Source of the DNA: Megasphaera sp. UBA1696
GTDB taxonomy: Bacteria > Bacillota > Negativicutes > Veillonellales > Megasphaeraceae
Length of the DNA: 24,631 nt
Assembly (NCBI GenBank): GCA_002319965.1
Contig: DCJQ01000026.1
Coordinates: forward strand, 62,296 to 86,926
Direction of reading: 5' to 3'
Within the stretch, counting starts at the first letter, position 1, and each line of letters starts with the position of its first letter. Positions 14,229 to 23,223 of this stretch are shown here, piece by piece. The notes beneath the pieces were generated by a model. It was not told the origin of the DNA. It worked only from the letters and a program-made list of their open reading frames with translations, and made no database searches. The position numbers and the translations under genes were made by a program.

Positions 14229-15032
14229 ATGATGAAACATGTATTGTCTATAGCCGGTACCGATCCGTCCGGCGGAGCCGGGGCGGCAGCCGACTGCAAG
14301 ACCTTTTGTGCTCACGGCTGCTTTGCCTTGAATGTCATTACGGCCGTTGTTTCGCAGAATACACAGGGCGTTCGCGGGTATATGGACGTCACACCGGAAC
14401 TGATCGCATCTCAAATTGATGCCGTATTTGAAGATATCGACGTCGATGCCGTTAAAATCGGCATGGTCAGTGTGCCCGAAACGATTCGAGTCATTGCTGA
14501 AAAATTGAAGCAGTACCGTCCGGCCTTCGTCGTCATCGACCCGGTCATGGTTGCTACCAGCGGCCATCGCCTGCTGGCTCCGGAAGCCGAACAGACTTTG
14601 AAGGACGTATTGCTGCCCTTAGCCGATGTATTGACGCCGAACCTTCCGGAAGCGGAAGTATTGACCGGTAAAAAGATTGAAAGTTTTGACGATATGGAAA
14701 GGGCGGCGAAAGCTATTGCCGCCATGGGAGCTAAGGCCGTGTTGGTAAAAGGCGGTCACCGCATTGCCGATGCAACGGATGTCCTGTTCGACGGCGAAAA
14801 ATTCCATTACTATAAGGGAAAACGCATTGAAAGCACGAGCACTCATGGGACGGGATGTTCTCTGTCGAGTGCCATTGCTTCTAATTTAGCCAACGGCATG
14901 AGTCTGTCCGATGCCGTTCAGGCTGCTAAAACCTATGTCTTTGAAGGAATCGCCCATGCCGAACCGATTGGCAAAGGCCATGGCCCGATCCATCATTTCT
15001 ATGAATTATATAAGAAAGCAGGTGTGAATTGA
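14229..15032 (+). CDS. thiD: Hydroxymethylpyrimidine / phosphomethylpyrimidine kinase
   Basis: A 267-residue ribokinase-like kinase. It phosphorylates HMP and HMP-P in thiamine biosynthesis or salvage. The substrate-binding IAGTDPSGGAGAAADCKT (8-25) matches the ThiD signature, with AGAAAD in place of the usual AGIQAD. VIDPVMVATSGHRLL is the central conserved segment and STHGTGCSLSSAIAS (near 204-218) contains the anion hole and catalytic Asp-equivalent region. The start at 14229 is 8 bases after GGAGG (14216-14220); a TTG at 14214 would overlap that site. No other thiamine genes and no TPP riboswitch lie nearby. A pyridoxal kinase activity is an alternative known for some ThiD homologues. Confidence 0.88.
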   Translation: MMKHVLSIAGTDPSGGAGAAADCKTFCAHGCFALNVITAVVSQNTQGVRGYMDVTPELIASQIDAVFEDIDVDAVKIGMVSVPETIRVIAEKLKQYRPAFVVIDPVMVATSGHRLLAPEAEQTLKDVLLPLADVLTPNLPEAEVLTGKKIESFDDMERAAKAIAAMGAKAVLVKGGHRIADATDVLFDGEKFHYYKGKRIESTSTHGTGCSLSSAIASNLANGMSLSDAVQAAKTYVFEGIAHAEPIGKGHGPIHHFYELYKKAGVN

Positions 15033-15033
15033 T

Positions 15034-15894
15034 ATGAACATCACATACTCTTTGAAAAAGGCCTGCTGCCTGGTCATGACGGCAGCTTCTATCGGCGGCG
15101 TCGCTTTGGCAGCAACGCCTCAGGATACGTATGAAGAAGCGGCCCGCAATATGGCGGCCCATCCCCAGGGGGCTTATACCTTGACCTTAGGAATCAAGAT
15201 GCCCTTCGTCGGTGACGGTGCCGTCGTCAATCAGATCAATATCCAGGAACGGCCTTTTGTCGTCGAATCGCAAGTAAAGACCGAAGGCTTTGCTGCCCAG
15301 GCGATGGATAACCTTCCGCAGAACAAGGCTTATGGCGTCCAGAACGGGAATAAACTCGACGTCTACTATATGGGCCAGGACAAGGACCGCCAGTGGATGA
15401 AGAAAAGCTATGACTTAAAGGACTCTAAACCCATTTCCAGTTATTTAACCAGCGACCACAACGTTCTTGCCGGCGTAAAATCGGTTGCCCGTGCCGGCGG
15501 CAACGACTATCATGTCGTCTTTGATGCATCCCGCCTCTATACGGCCTCGGATGAAGCCAACTGGAAGAAGGAAGGCATGACCGATGAACAGGTCCGCGTG
15601 TTGGCCAAGGTCCTTCAGGGACTGCAGAAAGTCGGCGACGTACAGACTGTCGTCACCATCGATCCTGCGACCAAGCGCATTTCCCGCATCAGCCTGCCCT
15701 TGACGGACCAGCTCCGCAGCTTGGCCTTGACGTTGGTTGATGAATTTGGCCGCAATGATGCTGAAAAAGCCGTATCCCAGTCTTTCATTAAAATGAGCGA
15801 AGTCAATTTGACCATTGATTATGCGGCCCTGCCCGAGGGAACCCGGCTGACGGTTTCGGAAAATATCATCAAGACAGCTAAAACCGGAAAGTAA
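15034..15894 (+). CDS. Exported protein of unknown function, possibly LolA/DUF6612-like
   Basis: A 286-residue protein with a Sec signal peptide (KK at 8-9, hydrophobic core from about 12, cleavage probably after ALA near residue 26, giving mature ATPQDTYEEA). The mature region alternates short predicted beta strands (YTLTLGIKMPFVG, RPFVVESQVKT, KLDVYYMG) with a late helix-rich part and ends SENIIKTAKTGK. This looks like the unclosed beta-barrel lipid-binding fold of LolA/LppX or DUF6612 proteins, but that is an impression from pattern, not an identified family. There is no lipobox. It begins one base after the thiD stop, so it is cotranslated with thiD, with no evident functional link. Confidence 0.75.
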   Translation: MNITYSLKKACCLVMTAASIGGVALAATPQDTYEEAARNMAAHPQGAYTLTLGIKMPFVGDGAVVNQINIQERPFVVESQVKTEGFAAQAMDNLPQNKAYGVQNGNKLDVYYMGQDKDRQWMKKSYDLKDSKPISSYLTSDHNVLAGVKSVARAGGNDYHVVFDASRLYTASDEANWKKEGMTDEQVRVLAKVLQGLQKVGDVQTVVTIDPATKRISRISLPLTDQLRSLALTLVDEFGRNDAEKAVSQSFIKMSEVNLTIDYAALPEGTRLTVSENIIKTAKTGK

Positions 15895-15949
15895 TTGTAA
15901 AATTTTTGTGTAAGAATGAAGGATTATTCAAAAAAAATAAGCTAGATTG

Positions 15950-15983
15950 TTGACAGCGTCCCGGAAATAACGGAAAATATGAT
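15950..15983 (+). promoter_or_regulatory. Possible RNase J promoter and 5' leader
   Basis: The 205-base gap 15895-16099 contains a consensus -35 TTGACA (15950-15955) but a poor -10: AAAATA at 18 bases or TATGAT (15978-15983) at 22 bases. A small hairpin (AGCTCC/GGGGCT, about 16038-16054) lies in the leader. No good terminator for the preceding gene is visible. Confidence 0.3.
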
Positions 15984-16099
15984 AGAAGGATTTATTTCCA
16001 CTACTGTTCGTTTTATCTTCATATAGGATAGACCTGTAGCTCCGATAGGGGGCTCCGGTTGGAACGGATACAACTATAATTATTTTTAGGAGGTATATT

Positions 16100-17761
16100 T
16101 TGGCTAAAAAAGAAAAACTCATGGTAATTCCCTTAGGTGGCTTAGGTGAAATCGGCAAGAACATGACGGTTATCCAGTACGGAAACGATATTATCGTCAT
16201 CGATGCCGGTCTGGCCTTCCCCGATGACGATATGTTCGGCATCGACCTCGTCATCCCGGACATGAGTTACTTGATTGAAAACCGGGACAAAGTACGGGCT
16301 GTCGTCATTACTCATGGTCACGAAGACCATATCGGCGGCCTGTCCTACTTACTCAATGAAGTAAACGTGCCCGTGTACGCAACGAAATTGGTATGCGGCC
16401 TTATTGAAGGGAAACTCAAAGAAAACCACATTACGAATTACACCTTGAACGAAGTTCATCACGGTGACGAAGTACAGATAGGCTGTATGAAAGTCGGCTT
16501 TATCCACACGAATCACTCCATTCCCGATGCCAGTGCCCTCTATTTCCGTACTCCTGTCGGAACGATCGTCCACACGGGGGACTTTAAAGTCGATATGACA
16601 CCGGTCGACGGGAAACAGATGGACATGCACAAATTTGCAGAATTAGGCCGCCGCGGCGTACTGCTCCTGATGTCGGACAGTACCAATGCCGAACGGCCGG
16701 GGTACACTGAATCGGAAACGACGGTCGGCCATGCCTTCCGCAAGGCCTTCCGTGCAGCTAAGGGCCGTATTATCTTGGCGACGTTCGCCTCGAATATTTC
16801 CCGTATCCAACAGGCTATCAATACGGCCATCCAATTCAAGCGCAAGGTAACCGTTCTCGGCCGCAGCATGGTCAACAACGTTCAGGTTGCTATTGAACTG
16901 GGCTACCTCGATGTGCCCGAAGGCGTCCTCATCGAACCGGATGAACTCAACCGTTATCCGGCCGATCAGGTCCTCATCCTGACGACGGGCAGCCAAGGCG
17001 AACCGATGGCCGGGTTATCCCGTATGGCCTCCAATAACCACCGCAGCGTCAGCATCATGCCCGGCGATACGGTCATCATTTCGGCAACGCCGATTCCCGG
17101 TAACGAAACCGGTGTCGGCCGTACCATCGACAACCTCATGCGCCTCGGTGCCAATGTCATCGCCGGTCGGGACAAGAAAATTCACGTATCCGGTCATGCC
17201 AGCCAGGAAGAACTGAAGCTCATGTTGGGACTCATTAAGCCGAACTACTTCGTTCCGATTCACGGTGAATACCGCATGCTTCGGACCCATGGCGACTTAG
17301 CGGTCATGATGGGCGTCGACAAAGATCACGTCCTCATTGGTGACAATGGACAGATCTTTGAATTTTCGAATCGCTCCGGCCATAAGACGGGCCATGTCAA
17401 TGCCGGCCGCGTCTTCGTCGACGGCCTCGGTGTCGGCGACGTCGGTAACATCGTCATCCGCGACCGCCAGCAGCTGGCTATGGAAGGCGTCGTCATTGTC
17501 GTCATGACTTTGGCAAAGGGCACGAGCCATCCCTTGGCCGGCCCCGATATCGTATCTCGCGGCTTCGTCTATGTCCGCGATTCTGAAGAACTGATTCGCG
17601 AAGCCCACGACCGGGTTGCCGCCGTCCTCGAACGCTGTGAAGCCGGAAATATTCGCGAATGGGCCGTCATCAAGTCTCAAGTACGCGATACCCTCAGCCG
17701 GTATCTCTATGAAAAGACGCGGCGCCGCCCGATGATTTTACCGATTATTATGGAAGTATAA
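16100..17761 (+). CDS. rnj: Ribonuclease J
   Basis: A 553-residue metallo-beta-lactamase/beta-CASP RNase, close to the usual 555 residues. The zinc-binding THGHEDHIGG is at residues 71-80. Later motifs include HTGDFKVD and SDSTNAERPG. The beta-CASP part has HVSGHASQEELK and VPIHGEYRML. A C-terminal dimerisation domain follows. RNase J combines endonuclease and 5'-to-3' exonuclease activity in mRNA decay and rRNA maturation. The start is TTG, with AGGAGGT (16088-16094) at ideal distance; the next ATG is eight codons in and has no ribosome site. Only one copy is seen here. Confidence 0.95.
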   Translation: MAKKEKLMVIPLGGLGEIGKNMTVIQYGNDIIVIDAGLAFPDDDMFGIDLVIPDMSYLIENRDKVRAVVITHGHEDHIGGLSYLLNEVNVPVYATKLVCGLIEGKLKENHITNYTLNEVHHGDEVQIGCMKVGFIHTNHSIPDASALYFRTPVGTIVHTGDFKVDMTPVDGKQMDMHKFAELGRRGVLLLMSDSTNAERPGYTESETTVGHAFRKAFRAAKGRIILATFASNISRIQQAINTAIQFKRKVTVLGRSMVNNVQVAIELGYLDVPEGVLIEPDELNRYPADQVLILTTGSQGEPMAGLSRMASNNHRSVSIMPGDTVIISATPIPGNETGVGRTIDNLMRLGANVIAGRDKKIHVSGHASQEELKLMLGLIKPNYFVPIHGEYRMLRTHGDLAVMMGVDKDHVLIGDNGQIFEFSNRSGHKTGHVNAGRVFVDGLGVGDVGNIVIRDRQQLAMEGVVIVVMTLAKGTSHPLAGPDIVSRGFVYVRDSEELIREAHDRVAAVLERCEAGNIREWAVIKSQVRDTLSRYLYEKTRRRPMILPIIMEV

Positions 17762-17785
17762 AACGTGACATATCGTTGTACTGTG

Positions 17786-17828
17786 ACAGCGGAGGCATCT
17801 CTTGTCTCCGCTGTTTCGCAGTTTTTAT
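17786..17828 (+). terminator. Terminator-like hairpin between rnj and the yybS-like gene
   Basis: ACAGCGGAG (17786-17794) pairs perfectly with CTCCGCTGT (17806-17814) around an 11-base loop. The sequence after it is TTCGCAGTTTTTATT, so the T run begins six bases late. It may be a weak terminator or mRNA 3'-end stabiliser that partly separates rnj from the downstream genes. Confidence 0.5.
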
Positions 17829-17845
17829 TGGAAGGGGGAAATCCT

Positions 17846-18802
17846 ATGGAGCAGAAGCGTGTTACGCCGCTGACGACGGCCGGTTGCTTTGCCGCCATAA
17901 TGCTGCTTTTTGCGCTTCTAAGTACATTTGTACCTGTCTTTTCTTTCTTTGGCTACTTTATCATGCCCGTGCCGATGACGATTATCTTTATGAAATACGG
18001 CCTGCGTTATGCCGTACTGCTCGGCGTCACAGTCGGCGTCCTTATGGGCATCTTCATCGATCCGATTACGGCACTTTATCAGTTCATTATCTTCGGCTCT
18101 GTCGGCCTTGCCTTGGGGGCCGGATTTCGGAATCAATGGCCGGCTGCACGTCTTTTGGGAACGGTGGCGGCTGTCTTGGCCGGTGCCTTTGCCCTGACCT
18201 GCCTCTTGGCGTATGTCGCCTTGGATATCAATATCTTTACTCAGTTCAATGACTTCTTTGCCCAGCTCATGGATACACTGGAAGCCCAGTACAAGTCACA
18301 GGGCATGTCCGATGTCCAATTGACGGAAAATATGGCCCAGCTGGCACAGATTCGGGAATTGCTGCCATCTCTTTTGCCCATGTTCTTTGCCTTGGGAATG
18401 ATGATCATGGCCTATATCCATATCGCCTTTTCCCAAGTTATCCTGCGGCGCCTGGGCTTTTCGGCAGAGTCCTTTTTGCCGATTCGTTATTGGGAAATGC
18501 CTCGTTGTATGATATACTTATATATATTGGCCTTGGTCATGAAGTATTGGGGCGTTACCCGGGAGATTGACTGGCTCAATATCATCGGCATGAATCTCTC
18601 TCAGCTTGCTTACTTTTTTCTTTGTGTTCAGGGGATTGCCCTTATTTTGTACCTCATCAGCCGCCGTTTCCAACTGAGAAATGGCTTGCAGGCCCTGATC
18701 CTCATCTTGTTTTTTGTCATGCCTGTTTTTTCGTATGCTGCCTTTGTGGCCGGCATCTTCGACATGCTTGCGAACTATAGAAAAAAAGATTACACGCGTT
18801 AG
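17846..18802 (+). CDS. YybS-like DUF2232 membrane protein
   Basis: A 318-residue protein with about eight hydrophobic segments, a loop rich in charged residues around 130-165 and no catalytic motif. Its position immediately before gdpP and rplI matches yybS in Bacillus subtilis, where yybS-yybT-rplI are neighbours in the same order. The function of the family is not established; a transport or energy-coupling type role has been suggested by fold but nothing here proves it. The start is chosen at 17846 after GAAGGGGGAA; the frame is open back to 17765 but that part would contain the hairpin. Confidence 0.8.
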   Translation: MEQKRVTPLTTAGCFAAIMLLFALLSTFVPVFSFFGYFIMPVPMTIIFMKYGLRYAVLLGVTVGVLMGIFIDPITALYQFIIFGSVGLALGAGFRNQWPAARLLGTVAAVLAGAFALTCLLAYVALDINIFTQFNDFFAQLMDTLEAQYKSQGMSDVQLTENMAQLAQIRELLPSLLPMFFALGMMIMAYIHIAFSQVILRRLGFSAESFLPIRYWEMPRCMIYLYILALVMKYWGVTREIDWLNIIGMNLSQLAYFFLCVQGIALILYLISRRFQLRNGLQALILILFFVMPVFSYAAFVAGIFDMLANYRKKDYTR

Positions 18803-18820
18803 TGTGCAGGGGGCGGAACC

Positions 18821-20836
18821 ATGTTTAAAAATTTGCTGTCAAGACGGTCGGACGGACCTTTTTTCCTGATTACTGTCTTGCTGATTCTTGTCATTGCCGT
18901 CTATAATTGGATCATTGCCTTGTTGGCCGTTATCCTGACCGGCGGTGCCTATGTCCTGACCCGCAAGAATCACAATGAACGCAGCCGAGAAATAAGTCAG
19001 TTTTTCGATGCCATTTCACGCAGTGTCGATCAGGCATCGACTTATGCGGTACAGAACCTGCCTATCGGCATTGCCATCATCGATATGCAGTCGAATCTGT
19101 GCTGGGCTAACAGTGTTTTTCGTGATTGGGTAGGCGATATCGACAATGATCAGAAGCTGGATCATATCATGCCCAATTTGAAAGTTGATAAATTTTGGGG
19201 AAAATCGGGCTATTTCTTTGAACACATTAGCGAACGATATTACCGCGTCGTCTATAAGTACTTGCAGACCGAAGCGGCAGAAGATGACAACTACCTCATC
19301 CTTTACTTTGAAGACATTACCGATACGGAACGGCAGAAGATAAATTCTTTGGCAGCTGTCCCCGTTTTTTGTGATATCGAAATCGACAATATGGAAGAAG
19401 TCGCCAAGGGGATGACGGCCGTCCAGCGGGCGACATTGGTGACCAATGTCAACAACGCCCTCATTGGCGAACTGTCCGGGCATAACTGCTTCATTCGCGG
19501 CTACGGCAATGAAAAGTACATCGCCTGTATGAGCCGGGAAACACTCGAATTTTATAAAGAGAACAACTTTGCTTTCTTAGAAAAAATTCGTGCCATCCAT
19601 ACGGTAAACCAGATTCCCGTTACCCTCAGTATGGGCGTGGCTCTCTTTCCGAGCGACGTCATCGCTGCCGGCAAGGCCGACTTCAATGAATTAGCCGATA
19701 AAGCCCGGGCAGGCCTCGATTTGGCCTTAGGGCGCGGCGGTGACCAGGTCGTCGTCTATGAAGACGATGGGTCACCTCATTTTTATGGCGGCAAGACGCG
19801 GAGCGTCGAAAAGAATACTCGCGTACGGGCCCGCGTCGTATCCCAAGCCATCCATGAACTCATCGATAATAGTGAAATGGTCCTGGTTATGGGGCACGAA
19901 CGGGAAGATTATGACAGCCTCGGTGCTGCCGTCGGCGTTGCGCACATGGCCCGTCTGGCTGAAAAGCCGGTCCATGTCGTCCTCAGCGATCAGGCCGATG
20001 CCGTTCAGCGACTCACGTCGGAACTGATGGATGATCCTGACTTCAAAGACTTGATCATTTCCCCGGAAACGGCAGAAAAAATTTGCAATAACCAGACCTT
20101 GCTGTTCATCACCGATACGCACCGGCCGGATATGACGGCGGCGCCGGCACTCTTGACCAAGACCGATCACCGCGTCGTCATCGACCACCACCGCCGCAGT
20201 TCGGATTTTATCCAAAAACCGCTGCTTACGTATACGGAAACGTCGAGTTCGTCGACGAGTGAACTCGTAACGGAACTCTTACAGTATTTCCAGGAAGATG
20301 TAGATCTGGCTAAAATCGAAGCGACGGCCCTCTATGCGGGCATCGTCGTCGATACCAAGAACTTCGCCGTCCAGACCGGCGTCCGTACCTTTGATGCGGC
20401 TTCTTATCTTCGCCGCTGCGGTGCCGATCCCGACATCGTCCGCAATCTGTTCAGCTGTGATTTTGATACCGTAAAGGACCGGGCTGCCATCCTGTCGGGA
20501 GCTCGCATTAAAGACGGCATTGCTGTTGCCAGTTGTCCTAAGGGGCAGGCTAACGCCATGATCATTGCCGCACAGGCTGCCGATGCCTTGGTTAATATCG
20601 ACAAGGTCGAAGCCAGCTTTACTTTTTACTACCTCGACGACGGTTATATTGGCGTCAGTGCCCGGTCGCGAGGCGATATCAATGTACAACTCGTCATGGA
20701 AGCCATTGGCGGCGGCGGTCATCGCACCGTAGCCGGTGCCCAGGTCAAAGGGCGCACGATGGAAGAAGCACAAGACGTCGTCATGGCGGCTCTCCGTGAA
20801 ACGTTAGATAAAAATAAGGAGATTGATGAAAAATGA
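18821..20836 (+). CDS. gdpP: Cyclic-di-AMP phosphodiesterase GdpP
   Basis: A 671-residue membrane-bound phosphodiesterase that hydrolyses c-di-AMP to pApA. Two transmembrane helices span residues 13-46. A PAS-like domain lies at about 75-170. A degenerate GGDEF domain lies at about 180-315, where the GGDEF position reads GYGNEKY, so cyclase activity is not expected. The DHH domain supplies the metal ligands: His359, Asp363, Asp365 (GHEREDYDS), Asp432 (DTH), DHH at 455-457, and Asp511. The DHHA1 domain ends with GGGGHRTVAGA (630-640). Length and order match B. subtilis YybT. Its stop overlaps the rplI start (ATGA). Confidence 0.94.
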   Translation: MFKNLLSRRSDGPFFLITVLLILVIAVYNWIIALLAVILTGGAYVLTRKNHNERSREISQFFDAISRSVDQASTYAVQNLPIGIAIIDMQSNLCWANSVFRDWVGDIDNDQKLDHIMPNLKVDKFWGKSGYFFEHISERYYRVVYKYLQTEAAEDDNYLILYFEDITDTERQKINSLAAVPVFCDIEIDNMEEVAKGMTAVQRATLVTNVNNALIGELSGHNCFIRGYGNEKYIACMSRETLEFYKENNFAFLEKIRAIHTVNQIPVTLSMGVALFPSDVIAAGKADFNELADKARAGLDLALGRGGDQVVVYEDDGSPHFYGGKTRSVEKNTRVRARVVSQAIHELIDNSEMVLVMGHEREDYDSLGAAVGVAHMARLAEKPVHVVLSDQADAVQRLTSELMDDPDFKDLIISPETAEKICNNQTLLFITDTHRPDMTAAPALLTKTDHRVVIDHHRRSSDFIQKPLLTYTETSSSSTSELVTELLQYFQEDVDLAKIEATALYAGIVVDTKNFAVQTGVRTFDAASYLRRCGADPDIVRNLFSCDFDTVKDRAAILSGARIKDGIAVASCPKGQANAMIIAAQAADALVNIDKVEASFTFYYLDDGYIGVSARSRGDINVQLVMEAIGGGGHRTVAGAQVKGRTMEEAQDVVMAALRETLDKNKEIDEK

Positions 20837-21279
20837 AGGTAATCTTATTAGAAGATGTAAAGAAACTCGGGAAAAAAGGAGACATCGTCGAAGTTTCCGA
20901 AGGCTATGGCCGTAATTTTCTCCTGCCCCGTAAATTAGCAGCGCCGGGCACGTCGGAAAATATCAACGATGCCAAGCAGAAGAAAGCCGCAGCTCAGCAT
21001 AAGGCCCAAGTCGCATCGGATGAAGCGGTCATCTTGGCCAGTCAGCTCAAGAAGGTAGAGCTCACGATTCCCGTTAAAGTCGGTGAAGGCGGCAAGGTAT
21101 TCGGAGCCATTACCGGCAAGAACATCAGTGACGCTGCGAAGGAACAGTATGACATCGACCTTGACAAGAAGAAAGTTGAAATCAAGGATCCGATTAAATC
21201 TGTCGGCGACTACGATGTCACCATCCGTGTTCATCCGACCATTACCAGTGTCATTAAAATACACGTTGTAGAAGGCTGA
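20833..21279 (+). CDS. rplI: 50S ribosomal protein L9
   Basis: A 148-residue ribosomal protein. The N-terminal domain, MKVILLEDVKKLGKKGDIVE then GYGRNFLLPRKLA, binds 23S rRNA. A long connecting helix (about 42-75) leads to the C-terminal domain beginning near IPVKVGEGGKVFGAIT. Length is standard. Its ATG overlaps the gdpP stop, with AAGGAG upstream inside gdpP, so translation is coupled. Confidence 0.97.
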   Translation: MKVILLEDVKKLGKKGDIVEVSEGYGRNFLLPRKLAAPGTSENINDAKQKKAAAQHKAQVASDEAVILASQLKKVELTIPVKVGEGGKVFGAITGKNISDAAKEQYDIDLDKKKVEIKDPIKSVGDYDVTIRVHPTITSVIKIHVVEG

Positions 21280-21302
21280 TTTACTAGCCGCAAGAGGGTA
21301 CA

Positions 21303-23210
21303 ATGAAAGAATTATTGGATAAACTGTTACAGCGCCATAAGTACTTAGAACCTACGGCGGAGGAAGAACTCCGCCGTCAGGTTAATGTGCTTTATGGCGC
21401 TTTTACTGGCCTTATAGGGTCTGAAAAAATGGTTCTCCGTGCCAGCAAATACTCAGCCTTGTCGTACATTCATTCCGAAGACCCCCGCCAGCGTCTGGTC
21501 GGCCTGCAGCGTCTCATTTACGAAGACGTATCGTACGATAAGGTGCCCGGCGACGACGAAGTCATTAATGTCCTCAATGAGCTTGAAATGGTCCTTGCCG
21601 AAATGCTGGCCCGTCAGGCCGTTGAAGAACGACTGGAAAAGAAAATTACCCAGCGCATGGACGAAAAGCAGCAGGAATACGTGCGGGAAATCAAGATGGA
21701 ACTCATCAAAGAAGAACTGCATGACGTAGAAACGCAGCAGACCAAGCGCAAGCTCAAAGAATTAGATGACCTCGAAAAGGTCGAACTTACGGAATCGGTC
21801 ATGGAACGGGTACGGCCGAAACGGCTCAGTGCCATCGTCGGTCAAGAAAGGGCCGTCGAAGCGATGCAAAGCAAGCTGGCTTCCGTCTATCCACAGCACC
21901 TGCTCCTCTACGGACCGCCCGGCGTCGGCAAGACGACGGCTGCCCGCATCGTCCTTGATGAAGCGAAGAAACTGGCATTTACACCCTTTGGTCCCAAGGC
22001 TCCCTTTGTGGAAACGGACGGGACGACCCTTCGTTGGGATTCGAGGGATATGACCAACCCCCTCATCGGCTCGGTTCACGATCCGATTTATCAGGGGGCT
22101 CGCCGTGATTTGGCCGATACGGGCATTCCGGAACCGAAACCGGGCCTGGTCACCGAAGCTCATGGCGGCATCTTATTCATCGATGAGATCGGTGAAATGG
22201 ATCCGATGCTGCTCAATAAATTGTTAAAAGTCATGGAAGACAAGCGGGTTCGCTTCGAATCGGCTTATTACGATGAAGACGATCCCAACGTTCCCCAATA
22301 TATCCGCAGACTCTTTGCCGAAGGGGCACCGGCAGATTTCATTCTCATCGGAGCCACGACGAGAGACCCGTCGGAAATCAATCCAGCCATTCGCTCGCGC
22401 TGTGCGGAAATCTTTTTTGAACCGCTCATTCCGACGGACATCGAAAAGATCGTTTCTCATGCAGCGGAACAACTGGGGGCATCCCTTGAAGACGGCGTCG
22501 CGAAGTCCATTGCCGAATTTACCATTGAAGGGCGAAAGGCCGTCAACATCCTGGCCGATACCTACGGATTGGCTGTATTCCAGTCGGGAAATAAAGACCA
22601 CGTGCGCATTACCAAGGACCATGTCCGCCGCGTTGCCCAGATCAGCCGCCTCGTTCCTTATGTGACGGAAAAGGCCAGCAATACGCCCGTCGTCGGCAAG
22701 GTGTTCGGCCTTGGCGTTGCCGGGTACCTGGGATCTGCCATTGAAATTGAAGCCGTTGCCTTTCCGGCGCGAGAACCTGGAAAAGGATACTACCGATTCA
22801 ATGATACGGCAGGCTCGATGGCCAAGGACTCGATGTTCAATGCGGCAGCTGTTATGCGCCGCGTGACGGGGAAGGAGCTTTCCGATTACGACGTCAACAT
22901 CAATTTTGTTGGCGGCGGCAATATCGACGGCCCGTCGGCAGGCTGCGCCATTACGACGGCCCTTATTTCAGCCGTATCCGGCGTGCCCGTCCGTCAGGAC
23001 ATGGCCCTTACCGGGGAAATCTCGATCCAAGGTCAGGTCAAACCTGTCGGCGGCGTCTTTGAAAAAGCCTACGGGGCCTGCCAGGCCGGCATGAAGGGCA
23101 TCATCATCCCTAAGGAAAATTCTCATGACATTCCGGAACGCCATCTGGGGCTCGATATCCATTATGCCGCTGATATTGACGACGTACTGAAATTGATGTT
23201 GGTCAAATAG
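21303..23210 (+). CDS. lonC: LonC-type ATP-dependent protease
   Basis: A 635-residue Lon-family protease that lacks the long N-terminal substrate domain of LonA. Residues 1-165 are helical with a coiled-coil-like charged stretch at 95-165. The AAA+ domain has Walker A GPPGVGKT (204-211) and Walker B ILFIDEIG (290-297), with sensor region GATTRDPSEINPAIRSRC (350-367). The protease domain has catalytic Ser545 in GPSAGCA and Lys588 in FEKAYGA, 43 residues apart as in Lon. No membrane helices are seen inside the AAA+ domain, which separates it from membrane-bound archaeal LonB. It sits between rplI and dnaB. It should degrade misfolded or specific proteins in the cytosol; LonB is the alternative name. 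Confidence 0.88.
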   Translation: MKELLDKLLQRHKYLEPTAEEELRRQVNVLYGAFTGLIGSEKMVLRASKYSALSYIHSEDPRQRLVGLQRLIYEDVSYDKVPGDDEVINVLNELEMVLAEMLARQAVEERLEKKITQRMDEKQQEYVREIKMELIKEELHDVETQQTKRKLKELDDLEKVELTESVMERVRPKRLSAIVGQERAVEAMQSKLASVYPQHLLLYGPPGVGKTTAARIVLDEAKKLAFTPFGPKAPFVETDGTTLRWDSRDMTNPLIGSVHDPIYQGARRDLADTGIPEPKPGLVTEAHGGILFIDEIGEMDPMLLNKLLKVMEDKRVRFESAYYDEDDPNVPQYIRRLFAEGAPADFILIGATTRDPSEINPAIRSRCAEIFFEPLIPTDIEKIVSHAAEQLGASLEDGVAKSIAEFTIEGRKAVNILADTYGLAVFQSGNKDHVRITKDHVRRVAQISRLVPYVTEKASNTPVVGKVFGLGVAGYLGSAIEIEAVAFPAREPGKGYYRFNDTAGSMAKDSMFNAAAVMRRVTGKELSDYDVNINFVGGGNIDGPSAGCAITTALISAVSGVPVRQDMALTGEISIQGQVKPVGGVFEKAYGACQAGMKGIIIPKENSHDIPERHLGLDIHYAADIDDVLKLMLVK

Positions 23211-23223
23211 GGGGAATCATAGT

